From: CAVTPU01 sp963736695
Lineage (GTDB): Bacteria; Actinomycetota; Actinomycetes; Mycobacteriales; Micromonosporaceae
Direction: 5' to 3'
Assembly: GCA_963736695.1 (NCBI GenBank)
Contig: CAVTPU010000004.1
Coordinates: forward strand, 372,001 to 436,000
DNA length: 64,000 bases
The position numbers and the translations under genes were made by a program. The notes beneath the pieces were generated by a model. The model searched no databases, was not told the origin of the DNA, and saw nothing but the letters and a program-made list of their open reading frames with translations. Shown piece after piece: positions 33,354-42,337 of the stretch. Every line of letters starts with the position of its first letter. Position 1 is the first letter of the stretch.

Positions 33354-34145
33354 ATGCATCCTGCTTCCGATGGCGCCACTCCCCCGTATCTCGGCCAACC
33401 GTCCGCGCCGGTGCCGACCAGCGCGGCGCCCACCACACGTACGGTCATGATCGTTGTTGGGGTTGCTCTGCTGTGCTGCGTTGGACCCGCCGTCGGAGGT
33501 CTGGCCGGCTGGGGTGTCTATGAGTCGCAGAAGACCACCGCCCCCGCCACGCTCACCCCATCGCCGACGATGCCGACGCCGTCGAGGGCTCCCAGGAACC
33601 CCGTGGTGACCGACGTCGGGGGAACCGAATCGGGTCTCGTCGCTGGCGGCGACGGGCCGGTGACAGTCGAGGTCTACATCGACTTCATGTGCCCGCCGTG
33701 CAGCGACCTCGACGACGAGCTGTCGTCGACGGTCGACCAGCTCCTCACGGATAGGAAGATCAAACTGATCTGGCACCCGGTCGCCTATCTCGACCGCTAT
33801 TCGGAAGGCACCGAATTCTCCACCCGGGCCGCCTCCGCCGCGCGTTGCGCCGCCGAGGCCGGCGGGCTGAAGGAGTTCGGCGAGGAGATGTTGATCAACC
33901 AGCCCGAGGAGAACACCATAGGCCTGACCGACGACGAAATCGTCGGGATCGGGCGCGACGTCGGCATCACCGACTCCCGCTTCGCCCAATGCGTTCGCGA
34001 CCACAAATACAAGAGTTGGGTCGGCCACATCAACCAAGAGGCCGACAATCGCGGCATCGACAGCGTTCCGGCGGTTTTCGTCAACGGCAAGCGGCTGGAG
34101 AACCGCAGCGCCATTGCGCTGACGCAAGCTGTTGCGGACGCCTGA
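33354..34145 (+). CDS. DsbA-like thiol oxidoreductase, membrane-anchored
   Basis: A 263-residue protein with a short cytoplasmic N-terminus, one hydrophobic anchor ('TVMIVVGVALLCCVGPAVGG'), a Pro/Thr linker, and an extracellular thioredoxin-like domain. 'VTVEVYIDFMCPPCSDLDD' carries the CPPC active site (Cys113, Cys116), and 'VPAVFVNGKRLENRSA' supplies the cis-Pro loop. The layout is that of actinobacterial DsbA/thioredoxin_4 proteins that form or isomerise disulfides in exported proteins. ATG 33354 sits close behind AT-rich sequence with no good ribosome-binding site, so the transcript may be leaderless. Confidence 0.85.
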   Translation: MHPASDGATPPYLGQPSAPVPTSAAPTTRTVMIVVGVALLCCVGPAVGGLAGWGVYESQKTTAPATLTPSPTMPTPSRAPRNPVVTDVGGTESGLVAGGDGPVTVEVYIDFMCPPCSDLDDELSSTVDQLLTDRKIKLIWHPVAYLDRYSEGTEFSTRAASAARCAAEAGGLKEFGEEMLINQPEENTIGLTDDEIVGIGRDVGITDSRFAQCVRDHKYKSWVGHINQEADNRGIDSVPAVFVNGKRLENRSAIALTQAVADA

Positions 34146-34276
34146 TCTGCGGCCACCCGACGAAAGACCGAATCGTCCGCGGAGTGGCCGTCGACCCGCC
34201 GAAACTGTCCTGACTGACGGTCGCTCCCAGCGCATCGACCATTCCGCGCATCGACCGATTTGCCGTCAACGCTAAA

Positions 34277-35659
34277 GTGCCCGGTGTGCCACATTCGACA
34301 TCACCCCCTCCAAATGCTCGCGACACGACACCCGCACGCGTGACCAGAGCCGCCGTAAGCCACGACCTCGGCAATCTGACCCTGATGCGCCGGGGCTCGC
34401 ATCCCATCGGCAACTTCCTGTTCTTCCTCGGCATCGCCGGGCTCCTCGTCGGGGGCAGCGCCGGTTTGGTATGGATCGCGTCGCTCGGCGTCGACGATGC
34501 CGCAAAGCCGGCCATCGTAGCCTCGCTCGGCGCGGCGGCGTCCGTCGCCCTGGCCCTCATCGGCCTATCTCAGGGTTTTACCGCGCTCTATATCTTTGAG
34601 CGTGGCCTGATTCGCACCAGGAATTGGCGCATCGACGTCGCGACACTGAACCAGATCGACGAACTTCACCAGGTATGGGGTGACGGACGACTCACCTCAG
34701 ACAAGATTCTCGGCTACCGCCTCATCTTCTTCGGCGGCAGTCGTTGGTTCGTTGAGGCCGAGACTTCCAAGGACAAAACCACCACCCTCGCCGATCGACT
34801 CATGGCCATCACTGAACGCCAGGGACGAAGAATGACCCGCTGGCCACGCCCGCAGGCGGTCCTCGTCGCCTCATACGAGCCGCCCGGCAAAGGCATCATT
34901 CTTCTCAACCTCGCGATCGTTACCGCGGCGGGCGCCGGACTCGCGGGGCTCGGCACCCCCGGTTGGCTCGCCGCGACCCTGGCCTTCGCCGCAGTCGGAT
35001 ATGCCCTGATCGCCATCGGCACCCGCAACGGCACCACAATCCGCGTCCTGGGCTACACATTCCTCGGCATCGGTGGACTCTGCGCGGCCGGCGTCACCGT
35101 CCCGTTCGCGGCCCCGCTCAACAGGTGGATCACCTTCGCCCTCACCATCGCGGTCGAAGTCGTCATCGTCCGCCTCATCGCACACGGATATCGATGGCTC
35201 GCATCCACGATGGGCCACACCGCACGGCGTCTCACGCTGAAGCGACATGGCTGGACCGTGCGCGGCCACGAAACGGTTCCGGTGCCCAGCCCTGCGACGG
35301 CAGTCCGGCTGCTCGGCCTTCCCTCGACGTCGACAACCGCGGACGCTATCGGCGTCGCACACCGAACATTCGCCGGCGTCGACGTCACGGTGTTCGATCG
35401 GATCCGCCGCCGCACCGACCCGACCGACCGACCTCAGACCGCGTGGTTTCTCCACCTGCCCGTGCGGCTGCAACACCTGTCACCAGCGGACCTCAGCGTG
35501 GTTGAGCCGGACTCCTGGTGGATTGACGGCGATCTGCTCATCCACGTCGCGGAGTCACGATCACACGCACCGATCGACGCCGACGGCATCGAGTCCACTA
35601 CGAGGAGACTGCTGGCGGCGGTCGCCAGCCTCGATCCGAAGCGGCTCAACGGCGGCTGA
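34277..35659 (+). CDS. Multi-span membrane protein of unknown function
   Basis: A 460-residue protein starting at GTG 34277. Hydrophobic pairs occur near residues 45-95 ('NFLFFLGIAGLLVGGSAGLV', 'SLGAAASVALALIGLSQGFT') and near 205-300 ('IILLNLAIVTAAGAGLAGLG', 'FALTIAVEVVIVRLIAHGYR'), giving about six spans. Between them lies a cytoplasmic domain with 'YIFERGLIRTRNWRIDVATL' and 'DKTTTLADRLMAI', resembling a PH-like bacterial membrane domain. The last 140 residues are soluble. I do not recognise the family. Confidence 0.65.
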   Translation: MPGVPHSTSPPPNARDTTPARVTRAAVSHDLGNLTLMRRGSHPIGNFLFFLGIAGLLVGGSAGLVWIASLGVDDAAKPAIVASLGAAASVALALIGLSQGFTALYIFERGLIRTRNWRIDVATLNQIDELHQVWGDGRLTSDKILGYRLIFFGGSRWFVEAETSKDKTTTLADRLMAITERQGRRMTRWPRPQAVLVASYEPPGKGIILLNLAIVTAAGAGLAGLGTPGWLAATLAFAAVGYALIAIGTRNGTTIRVLGYTFLGIGGLCAAGVTVPFAAPLNRWITFALTIAVEVVIVRLIAHGYRWLASTMGHTARRLTLKRHGWTVRGHETVPVPSPATAVRLLGLPSTSTTADAIGVAHRTFAGVDVTVFDRIRRRTDPTDRPQTAWFLHLPVRLQHLSPADLSVVEPDSWWIDGDLLIHVAESRSHAPIDADGIESTTRRLLAAVASLDPKRLNGG

Positions 35660-35724
35660 GGACCGGCATCACCACGCCCCTGACCGCCCGGCACCAACTC
35701 GGCCGGCGCCACTCACCGGCGCTG

Positions 35725-35880
35725 TTACGATGGACCGGCCAACCACATCACTGGCTCCAAACCCGCACACGACACCAGATTCGGGTCATCGAACGTTGCG
35801 CGCACCACCGGGGTGCCAGGGCACCCCCATAACCCGACCCCCACACAAACCTCAAGCATCACCGGCGTACAACTGAATTT
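35725..35880 (-). pseudogene. Remnant of an IS1380-family transposase N-terminus
   Basis: Read on the minus strand this segment gives 'VVRATFDDPNLVSCAGLEPV', the characteristic start of IS1380-family transposases (FDDPNLVSxAGLxPVxxLAE), then stops after 'MWLAGPS'. Nothing of the rest of the roughly 450-residue transposase is present. The remnant lies between the membrane protein and a small gene, next to another remnant at 36209, so this spot has seen insertion and deletion. Confidence 0.65.
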
Positions 35881-35915
35881 GATCGTTGGTCTTGGTTCTC
35901 GACTCGCTGGGAGGG

Positions 35916-36155
35916 GTGTTGAGCACTCCAGCCGATCTTCACTTCCGCCTCGCCGACGCGCTCGGCGCACATGACGTTTCCCCCGATATTCGCGCTCGCA
36001 TCCAGGACGCGTATCTCGCCGCCGGAGCGCATGACGCCGCCTGGGAAGACCTCCCTGCGGAGATCCAGGAGTTGATCGAACAGGTCGAACGGTTACCCCG
36101 CACCGCGTGGGATGACCCGTCCGACGTTCCGGACGACATCGACGACGACTTCTAA
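35916..36155 (+). CDS. Small acidic hypothetical protein
   Basis: A protein of about 79 residues, helical and acidic, ending 'PSDVPDDIDDDF'. It starts at GTG or TTG (35916/35919) behind GGGAGG; an upstream TTG at 35886 would add 10 residues. 'DLHFRLADALGAHDVSPDIR' and 'EDLPAEIQELIEQVERL' suggest two or three helices. No family is recognised. Its acidity fits an inhibitor or antitoxin-like protein, but no partner gene is adjacent. Confidence 0.45.
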   Translation: MLSTPADLHFRLADALGAHDVSPDIRARIQDAYLAAGAHDAAWEDLPAEIQELIEQVERLPRTAWDDPSDVPDDIDDDF

Positions 36156-36208
36156 AGATTTGTACGCTCACGGTTTGGCGGCAGCGACATCGTAACGACG
36201 CTTGTCAG

Positions 36209-36330
36209 GGACTCCAAGTCACCTTCGATTGCGTCGAGCCCGAGGGCGTCGCGCGCTTCTGGTGCGAGGCGCTCGGGCTCGACGTGCCGCCACAGAGGGT
36301 TTCGCCACCTGGGATGATTTCGGGTGGGCT
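36209..36330 (+). pseudogene. Remnant of a VOC/glyoxalase-like gene
   Basis: One frame reads 'LQVTFDCVEPEGVARFWCEA' then 'LGLDVP', matching the first strand-helix of actinobacterial glyoxalase-like (VOC) proteins (xVxFDCxxPxxxARFWxxALG). A second frame continues 'EGFATWDDFG', the next conserved segment. A single-base shift near 36290 separates them, and the rest of the roughly 130-residue gene is missing where the minus-strand module begins at 36329. Confidence 0.6.
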
Positions 36331-36724
36331 ACAGGTTGTTGATTCGTGCCAGCAGCTCCGCCTCGGTCAGGTTTTCCAGGACCGAGTCCTGCTTGCGGCC
36401 CAGGACTGCCAGCAGCTTTTCCTTCTCCAGTTTCTTGGCTGCCGCCGCCTTCGCCGCCTGATCCTCCGCGAGGAGGATGGCGATGACGTGCTTGACGACC
36501 TCCAACTTGGTCTCCAGGGTCGCCTTGGCCGGATTGGTCTCGGTGGCCACGAACGACTCGGTGTCGATGGCCTTGAGTTCGGCGTTGACCGCCTTGGCCA
36601 CGTCATCGAGGCTGAAGCCGGACTTGGCGGTCAGCGGGAGCTCCCACAACTGTTCCGTGGTCAGCAGGCCCTTGGTGGACGGGTAGCGGAATTTCTCCCG
36701 CGTGGCCTTTTCGAAAATGGTCAC
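36329..36724 (-). CDS. Hypothetical protein, second gene of a two-gene module
   Basis: A 131-residue soluble protein starting at GTG 36724 (GAGG at 5 bases), 30 bases after the stop of the 670-residue gene. The N-terminal half is 'FEKATREKFRYPSTKGLLTT' followed by 'EQLWELPLTA'; the C-terminal half is a Lys/Ala/Glu-rich coiled-coil-like stretch ('EDQAAKAAAAKKLEKEKLLA') and ends 'NLTEAELLARINNL'. The style recalls small proteins of phage or large-plasmid operons. No family is named. Pairing with the beta-sandwich protein upstream is inferred from spacing and strand. Confidence 0.6.
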   Translation of the reverse strand: MTIFEKATREKFRYPSTKGLLTTEQLWELPLTAKSGFSLDDVAKAVNAELKAIDTESFVATETNPAKATLETKLEVVKHVIAILLAEDQAAKAAAAKKLEKEKLLAVLGRKQDSVLENLTEAELLARINNL

Positions 36725-36754
36725 GATGGCCTCTCCGATTTTCTGGGTAGGGAG

Positions 36755-38767
36755 TCAGAACTGGATGCTGATGAGTTGGGTCCGGCCGCCGGTCATAGTC
36801 GCCTTGGCTATCACGGAACTGCGGACCGTGGAGCTGAAGCCGAGGCCGGACAGCTGATCCGGGGACGGCTCGCATTTGGTGCGATCGCCGAGAACTTCGA
36901 ACACCTTGCGGTGCGGTTGCAGGTCGCGGCGGAGGAACTCGTTGTAGATTCCCCGGGTCGGCTGGTCGTTCACGCACCCCTTCAGGATGAAGAAGTAGTG
37001 GCGGTTGCCGACCTCGCTGTCGTCGAAGTAGTTCGGCGAGTACATGATGGTGGACACCGGCACGAACTGTTCGGTGGTGATGCCCCACAGGTCCTTGCCT
37101 GCGCTACCCGGCCGCATGTCCGGACCCGGCCGGAAAGCAGTGATCACCCCATCGACGACCGTCATCCGGCCCACCTCGACGGTCTCCTTGTGGCCGACCG
37201 CCCGCTCGTGACTGTATTGCTCGATTTTCCCGTTGCTCTCGGTCTCGATCACGAAGCCGACCTCGGTGCTTTCCCGCTTGTTGTACTGGTTCACCTCGAT
37301 CCGGTACTCGCCGTCCGGAACGTGACCGGTCCAGGTGACGTTCTCCACCGGCTCGCGTGAGAACGGCCCGCCCGCGTTCATGTCGACGTCCAACTTGTTG
37401 CGCTTGTCCCTGAACCAGATGTGGTCGCCGTTGGGTTCGAACACATGCAGGTCGAGGTCGTCGTGGTTGAACCAGGACAGGCTCACCCGCAGCTTGCCGG
37501 TGACGTTGCCACCGGCCCGCTTGACCCTATCCTTGATCGAATCGGTGAGGTTGCCGTTGTAGGACCAGCCGAAATCGTTATCCCAGGTGAACAGTCGTGG
37601 AGCGGCCGGGTGCCTGCCGGTGGTGAGACTGACGAAGTTCGGTTCGTGACTGTTGGCGACCCACAGGTCGAGGGTCGCGGCGCCGGGCAGGATATCTTTC
37701 ATGAAGGTGACCACGGGAATCTCCTCCGGCTTCGCGTCACGAGGGCGCGCACCAGTCGACCTCGTGGTGGCCGCCTGCATGAGCAGCCCTTCGATGCCAT
37801 CCTTCATCCGCGGCTGTGTGTCGTTGTCGACCCATAGCACGTTGGTGACCGACACGTCGGACAGCCGGGCGAACCGTCGCTGCAACGACTCTTCGATGCC
37901 CAACTCGTCGATGGTCTTCATGGCAGCCTTGACCATGGTCGGTGTGATCAACGCCGTGGGGCGCTGGTAATTCTGCGGTGCCACCTTCGACTCGAACGAC
38001 CGGACCGCCTGCTCCAGGTCGACGCCCGCGGAGAGATCCTGAACAAGAGTGCCGATCACCGTGTTGCGGAATCGGGCAGCCGGGTTCATGGCATTGGCGA
38101 AAATGAAGGCCTGTCCGTCGGTCGCCTTCGTCCACCGGTTCCGCAGTGACCGAAACTCGGTCACTGCCCGACGATGCTCCGTGCCGCGGTAGAGGGCGTT
38201 GTCGTCGATGAGGTCGACGACGGTGTCCAGAGCGTGCTGAGTCAGCTCGGCCAGGCCACGCTGGAACACCTGCACCGCGGCGTCGAAGGTGCCCCGTGCC
38301 GCGCCGACGTCTGTGATGCGATGCCGCTTCTCCACTCGGCCGTGCAGGTGGTGCCACACCTCGACCTGGCCATCACGCAACGTCCGGGTCGTCCTCGCCC
38401 CGTACTGCGCCTCGGTGGACCGGAAAATGGTGGACAACGGCAGCGTGCCCACGAATTCATCCATTGCGGCGGCGACGACGGAGAAGACCGGGTCGGATGC
38501 AGACACCCCAGACCAGACGGAGCGGACCTGTCCGTTGTTGATCTCGACGACGTTACCAACGTTCTTGATGAACCCACGGCAGGTCGAGCAGTCATACTCG
38601 GACCGCTCACGGAACCGGAGATTGGTACCGGCGGGAAAGGAACTGAGGAAGGTGAGCCAGAGTGAGTCCCGGTCGAGACCGTCGCCGACGACGTACAACT
38701 CGCCTTTGGACATCACGGACAGACGCATAGTCACATCCGTCACGAACTGCTCAAAATCGCCCACCAT
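36755..38767 (-). CDS. Large protein with a C-terminal beta-sandwich (YfaP/DUF2135-like) domain
   Basis: A 670-residue protein without signal peptide or membrane segment. ATG 38767 follows GAGGAGG at 5 bases. The N-terminal half is mostly helical and contains 'YDCSTCRGFIKNVGNVVEIN' with a CxxC, possibly a zinc site. The C-terminal part holds 'LRVSLSWFNHDDLDLHVFEP' and 'PDGEYRIEVNQYNKRESTEV', which matches the DxDLHV...P and GxYxVxVxxY pattern of YfaP/DUF2135-like beta-sandwiches seen with VWA-type proteins. Phage- and plasmid-like relatives are suspected from style. It and the 131-residue gene form a probable two-gene operon of unknown purpose; the module interrupts a VOC remnant. Confidence 0.62.
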   Translation of the reverse strand: MVGDFEQFVTDVTMRLSVMSKGELYVVGDGLDRDSLWLTFLSSFPAGTNLRFRERSEYDCSTCRGFIKNVGNVVEINNGQVRSVWSGVSASDPVFSVVAAAMDEFVGTLPLSTIFRSTEAQYGARTTRTLRDGQVEVWHHLHGRVEKRHRITDVGAARGTFDAAVQVFQRGLAELTQHALDTVVDLIDDNALYRGTEHRRAVTEFRSLRNRWTKATDGQAFIFANAMNPAARFRNTVIGTLVQDLSAGVDLEQAVRSFESKVAPQNYQRPTALITPTMVKAAMKTIDELGIEESLQRRFARLSDVSVTNVLWVDNDTQPRMKDGIEGLLMQAATTRSTGARPRDAKPEEIPVVTFMKDILPGAATLDLWVANSHEPNFVSLTTGRHPAAPRLFTWDNDFGWSYNGNLTDSIKDRVKRAGGNVTGKLRVSLSWFNHDDLDLHVFEPNGDHIWFRDKRNKLDVDMNAGGPFSREPVENVTWTGHVPDGEYRIEVNQYNKRESTEVGFVIETESNGKIEQYSHERAVGHKETVEVGRMTVVDGVITAFRPGPDMRPGSAGKDLWGITTEQFVPVSTIMYSPNYFDDSEVGNRHYFFILKGCVNDQPTRGIYNEFLRRDLQPHRKVFEVLGDRTKCEPSPDQLSGLGFSSTVRSSVIAKATMTGGRTQLISIQF

Positions 38768-39381
38768 GTCATCCTCCTCAATCACCGGAGATCCTATGGA
38801 GTGCCTGCAAACCGGAGAAACGCATTTTCGGCTGGCCGCACGGTCACGGACCGTACCCGACGGTCATGTCGACCGGATCCGCGTACGGCGGTAGCGTGCC
38901 GAGCCGGCGATCACCCAATGCAGCCACCAATCGGCGGTGTCACCGCGATCCGCGCGGCCAGCGACTTCTCGTACGGTTCGCCGCATGCACCGGGCTATCA
39001 CCAGCGGTTGCCTGAATCCAGGTGGTGATCATCTATGCACCCCCGGCGCGGGCCCGCTGGCATTGTTGGTCCAGATCGGCCGACTGCGCCGCTGCGGGCC
39101 TCCCGCTCCGTCCCTAACGTCCACGACACCTTAGCGGCCCTGTCTGCAGGTGCATGTAGTGCGCTGAACGAACTCGGTGATCTCAGACACGGACTACACG
39201 GCGTCCTCTCGCGACATTGCTCACGCTCAACCTGACGCACGGAGTGCCAACGAGGTGAGTTCCTATCGCGGCCTGCGGGAACGACAGCGACACGGTGCGG
39301 TTTCGGACGCTGTCGAGTTCGCACGCGCGACACCAGGATCGACGTACGCAGACATCAGGCGCCTCCAGTACGGTATGGCGC
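38768..39381. other. Intergenic, divergent region with no gene seen
   Basis: About 600 bases between the divergent beta-sandwich and HEAT-repeat genes. The only open frames are short and Arg/Pro-rich with no recognisable product. Composition is close to the surrounding average. Promoters for both flanking genes are expected here; I see no clear repeat or RNA structure. Confidence 0.4.
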
Positions 39382-41448
39382 ATGACGACCGCTGCGGACA
39401 CCGTCGACTGGGCCGCTCTGAAGCATGCCTACGGTCCGGCGACCGACACCCCGAATCTGATTCGCGACTTGCATTCGAATGACCACGAACGGGTCACCGC
39501 AGCGCTGAATGAGCTCGTTGGAAGCATTCACCATCAGGGCACCGTATATCCGGCCACGGTGGCGGCTGTTCCGTATCTGGTCGACGCCGCGCTAAATGCC
39601 CGACACCAGCGCGCGGATCAGGTGATTTCGATTGGGATGTTGGCCGATCCACATCACTCGTACGGCCGCGCCTTTCCCACTGTCCGGCAAGCAGTTCGGG
39701 AGCATGCCAGGCCGCTCGCAGCACTTCTGCACGACGAAGACGAAAGCGTCCGAGCCGCAGTGGCATACCTTGCCGCGCAGACAGGTCTCGTGCCCTTGAA
39801 TCAGCTCACGGAGTTGTGGGAGTCCGCTGAGGGGACACCGCTGCGCGTGGCGCTGCTGTTCGCATTGGCCGCGTCCGACCCGATGGGCGGCTTGGTGTCG
39901 CTGCACGCTGCTGTGTTTGACGATGAGCCCGAGGTATGTCTGGCAGGCGCGCTGGCACTGCAAGGGGCGGGAATGGCATGGCCTGATGGAGCGGCCGAGG
40001 CACTGGTCGAGGCCTTCGAGCAAGAGGCCGATATTCCGTACGAGTGGCATGCCCACGCTGAGCCTACGACCGAGTTGATTCTCCGCGCCGCTGATGAGGA
40101 CCGCAACGATCTGCTCGGCCAGCTGTTGCGTCCGGAATCTCCAGCCTGCGAGACCGCGCTGTATGTCCTGGGCGAGCTGTTCCGGGCCCGCCGCGGCCCG
40201 AGAGAGCTGTTCATGCCGCTGCTCGGACCACTGCTCGCCGACGCTCGGACGTGTCAGGCCGCCGCTGATCTCTTGGGCAAGGCCGGCCGGGCTTCAGGGC
40301 GCTACCGCAATGAGCTGGCAGCCATCGCTGCCGGGTACCCTAATGTCGCTACAGCGCGGGGCTTCACGGCTGAGTTGTCCGCGGTGCGGACGCTTGTCCG
40401 GCTCGGTGACCCGCGCTGGGTCGCGATTGTCTGCGATGCGGCTCGCGCCGGTCATCGCCACATCGACTCTCATACCACTCCGTGCAACGCGGAGACCTTG
40501 GCGACAGTGCAGGCACGCCTGGACGCGTTGCCTACAGATGTGGTGACTTCCGCCGACCGCGCCGAGTTGCACACACTGCGGGTTGAATTCGCCCGGTGGG
40601 GCGAGGCGGCGGCGGAGTTGGTGCCACGGTTACGCGAGTTGGTGCCGAGCTACGGCGTCGACGCCGCCCATGTGCCAGCAGCTCTTGGAGATGACGTCGC
40701 CACGGTGGTCGGCTGCCTGCGTGCGGCTGCGGCAGATGGCAACGTCACCGAAGCGGTATCCCTATGGCGGATCACCGGTGAGGCAGAGCCAATCGTGGCT
40801 GGAGTACGACGTCTGCTGGGGTACGTCCTACGTGGCAGCAAGGTTGACCCGCCGGATGTCAGGCCAGCCCGTAATGTGGAGCCCGAACTCCGACAGGCTT
40901 TCCCCGCCGGACCGAATTTGAGAGACCTGGCCGACGATCTCCGTGACGTCGCGACTGCGGGGCGCCACCCTCTCGGTTTGCGACTGACTGCGGCCCGCCT
41001 ACTATGGACCGCCACCGGCGAGACTGACGTCCCGACGACAGTCCTTGGACAGAGCCTGGCCAACCGATTCCTTGTCCCCGACGCACTGGAGCTGGCCAGG
41101 CTGATGGACGCCCGCTCCTTGAAGGGCGACATACTTGCATTACTGAACGACGACGACGGCCGGGCAGGCGCGGCTGCGGCGCGAACCCTGTGGGCATTCG
41201 GCATGTCGCCAGACGAGCTCATGCCATACCTGCACCGATGTATAGAGAACGGCTCCCTGCACCCAGCCATGGAGGCTGTCGACCTCATCGTAGAGATGGG
41301 TCACAACGCCGCCGTACCCATTCTCCAGGAGTTGGCTGATCGGGATGCGGCGCTCGTCACTGCCGGGGCCGAGTTTGACATTGTATGGAACGACGAACAG
41401 CTATGCGACCGGTTGCTCGCCGCGGTCGCCTGTCTCGCCCATCCCTGA
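39382..41448 (+). CDS. HEAT-repeat protein
   Basis: A 688-residue all-helical protein. Repeated units such as 'TVAAVPYLVDAALNARHQRA', 'ESVRAAVAYLAAQTGLVPLN', 'ETALYVLGELFRARRGPREL' and 'AAVPILQELADRDAALVTA' are typical HEAT repeats that build a binding solenoid. Such proteins are common in actinobacterial immunity or polymorphic-toxin loci, but no toxin is present. ATG 39382 is the start; TATGG-like sequence a few bases upstream suggests a leaderless transcript. The stop codon TGA (41446-41448) is also the left copy of the target duplication made by the IS5-family insertion that follows. Confidence 0.7.
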   Translation: MTTAADTVDWAALKHAYGPATDTPNLIRDLHSNDHERVTAALNELVGSIHHQGTVYPATVAAVPYLVDAALNARHQRADQVISIGMLADPHHSYGRAFPTVRQAVREHARPLAALLHDEDESVRAAVAYLAAQTGLVPLNQLTELWESAEGTPLRVALLFALAASDPMGGLVSLHAAVFDDEPEVCLAGALALQGAGMAWPDGAAEALVEAFEQEADIPYEWHAHAEPTTELILRAADEDRNDLLGQLLRPESPACETALYVLGELFRARRGPRELFMPLLGPLLADARTCQAAADLLGKAGRASGRYRNELAAIAAGYPNVATARGFTAELSAVRTLVRLGDPRWVAIVCDAARAGHRHIDSHTTPCNAETLATVQARLDALPTDVVTSADRAELHTLRVEFARWGEAAAELVPRLRELVPSYGVDAAHVPAALGDDVATVVGCLRAAAADGNVTEAVSLWRITGEAEPIVAGVRRLLGYVLRGSKVDPPDVRPARNVEPELRQAFPAGPNLRDLADDLRDVATAGRHPLGLRLTAARLLWTATGETDVPTTVLGQSLANRFLVPDALELARLMDARSLKGDILALLNDDDGRAGAAAARTLWAFGMSPDELMPYLHRCIENGSLHPAMEAVDLIVEMGHNAAVPILQELADRDAALVTAGAEFDIVWNDEQLCDRLLAAVACLAHP

Positions 41449-42337
41449 GAGCGTGTTTGAGATCAACGCCGGACGGGGTGTCTGTCTTGTCTCATTGGGT
41501 TGATCGGTGATCAGTGTGTGGAACGCCAGCGACGCTATCCGTCCGACTTGACCGACGAGCAGTGGGCAGTGATCGAGGTGATGCTGCCGCTGCCGAAGTG
41601 GCTGGGTCGCCAAGAGGTACATCCGCGTAGGTCTATTGTGGATGCGATCTTGTATGTCGTGCGTACGGGTTGTGCGTGGAGGTACCTGCCGGTTGATTTC
41701 CCGCCGTGGCCAACGGTGTACTGGCACTTCAACCAATGGAACAAGCGTGGCGTCACGCAGCGGCTGATGGATGAGTTGCGTGAACTGGTCCGCGTCGAGC
41801 ACGGTCGGGAACCGGAGCCGACACCGTGGGCCGCGAGTCTCGCGGCTACGACGCCGGTAGACGCGTCAACGGCCGAAAGCGGTTCATTGTCACCGACACC
41901 CTTGGTCTGCTCATCACGGTCAGTGTGGTCGCCGCCAGCATGCACGACCAGCACGGCGCCAAATCCGTACTGCTCAGCATGTACCTGGCCACCCCGATCC
42001 GGTTCGTGTTCGCTGACGGCGCCTTTGGCGGCAAGCTTATCGACTGGGCCATCCGGGTACTCAAAACTACCGTGCACGTCGTACGCAAACCGCATGGCCA
42101 GCAAGGCTTCGCCGTCATACCCCGACGATGGGTCGTGGAAAGAACGCTTGCATGGATCACCGCACACCGACGCCTGGTCCGCGACTACGAACGCGACCCC
42201 GGAGTCTCCGAAGCGTTCATCCGTTGGGCCGCGATCAACCAAGTGCTGCGCCGCCTCGCCCGAGGAACGCCAGAAACCCGCCAACCACGCTGGACCTGGC
42301 CAGACACACTCGAATGACATTGATCTCAAACACGCTC
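41449..42337 (+). mobile_element. IS5-family insertion sequence, internally deleted
   Basis: An 889-bp element bounded by a perfect 18-bp terminal inverted repeat GAGCGTGTTTGAGATCAA (41449-41466, and its complement at 42320-42337). The flanks carry a 3-bp target duplication TGA (41446-41448 and 42338-42340), the TNA form known for an IS5 subgroup. It encodes one transposase that has lost a central segment, so it should be unable to move by itself. The right end supplies the stop codon of the minus-strand phosphorylase-fold gene, and the left duplication is the stop of the HEAT gene. Confidence 0.9.
41518..42317 (+). pseudogene. IS5-family transposase lacking the first catalytic Asp region
   Basis: The first frame reads 'VERQRRYPSDLTDEQWAVIE' to 'RVEHGREPEP', the N-terminal part. 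A second frame resumes 'GADTVGRESRGYDAGRRVNG' and goes on to 'VFADGAFGGKLIDWAIRVL' (second Asp) and 'RRWVVERTLAWITAHRRLVR' (the Glu with the YREK-like helix). Between them family members have a stretch containing DSQSV, the first Asp of the DDE triad; it is absent in all frames around 41805-41817. This differs from the programmed frameshift used by some IS5 elements because coding sequence is missing, not merely shifted. The gene is therefore inactive. Confidence 0.85.

Noticed and set aside
33261..34235. N-terminal extension of the ADP-ribosylglycohydrolase frame
   Set aside because: The extra 325 codons are exactly antisense to the DsbA-like gene with its CPPC motif; the ARH fold begins at ATG 33260.
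41805..41830. Programmed frameshift joining two IS5 transposase frames
   Set aside because: Some IS5 elements use this, but here the DSQSV coding segment is missing altogether, so a deletion explains the frame change.
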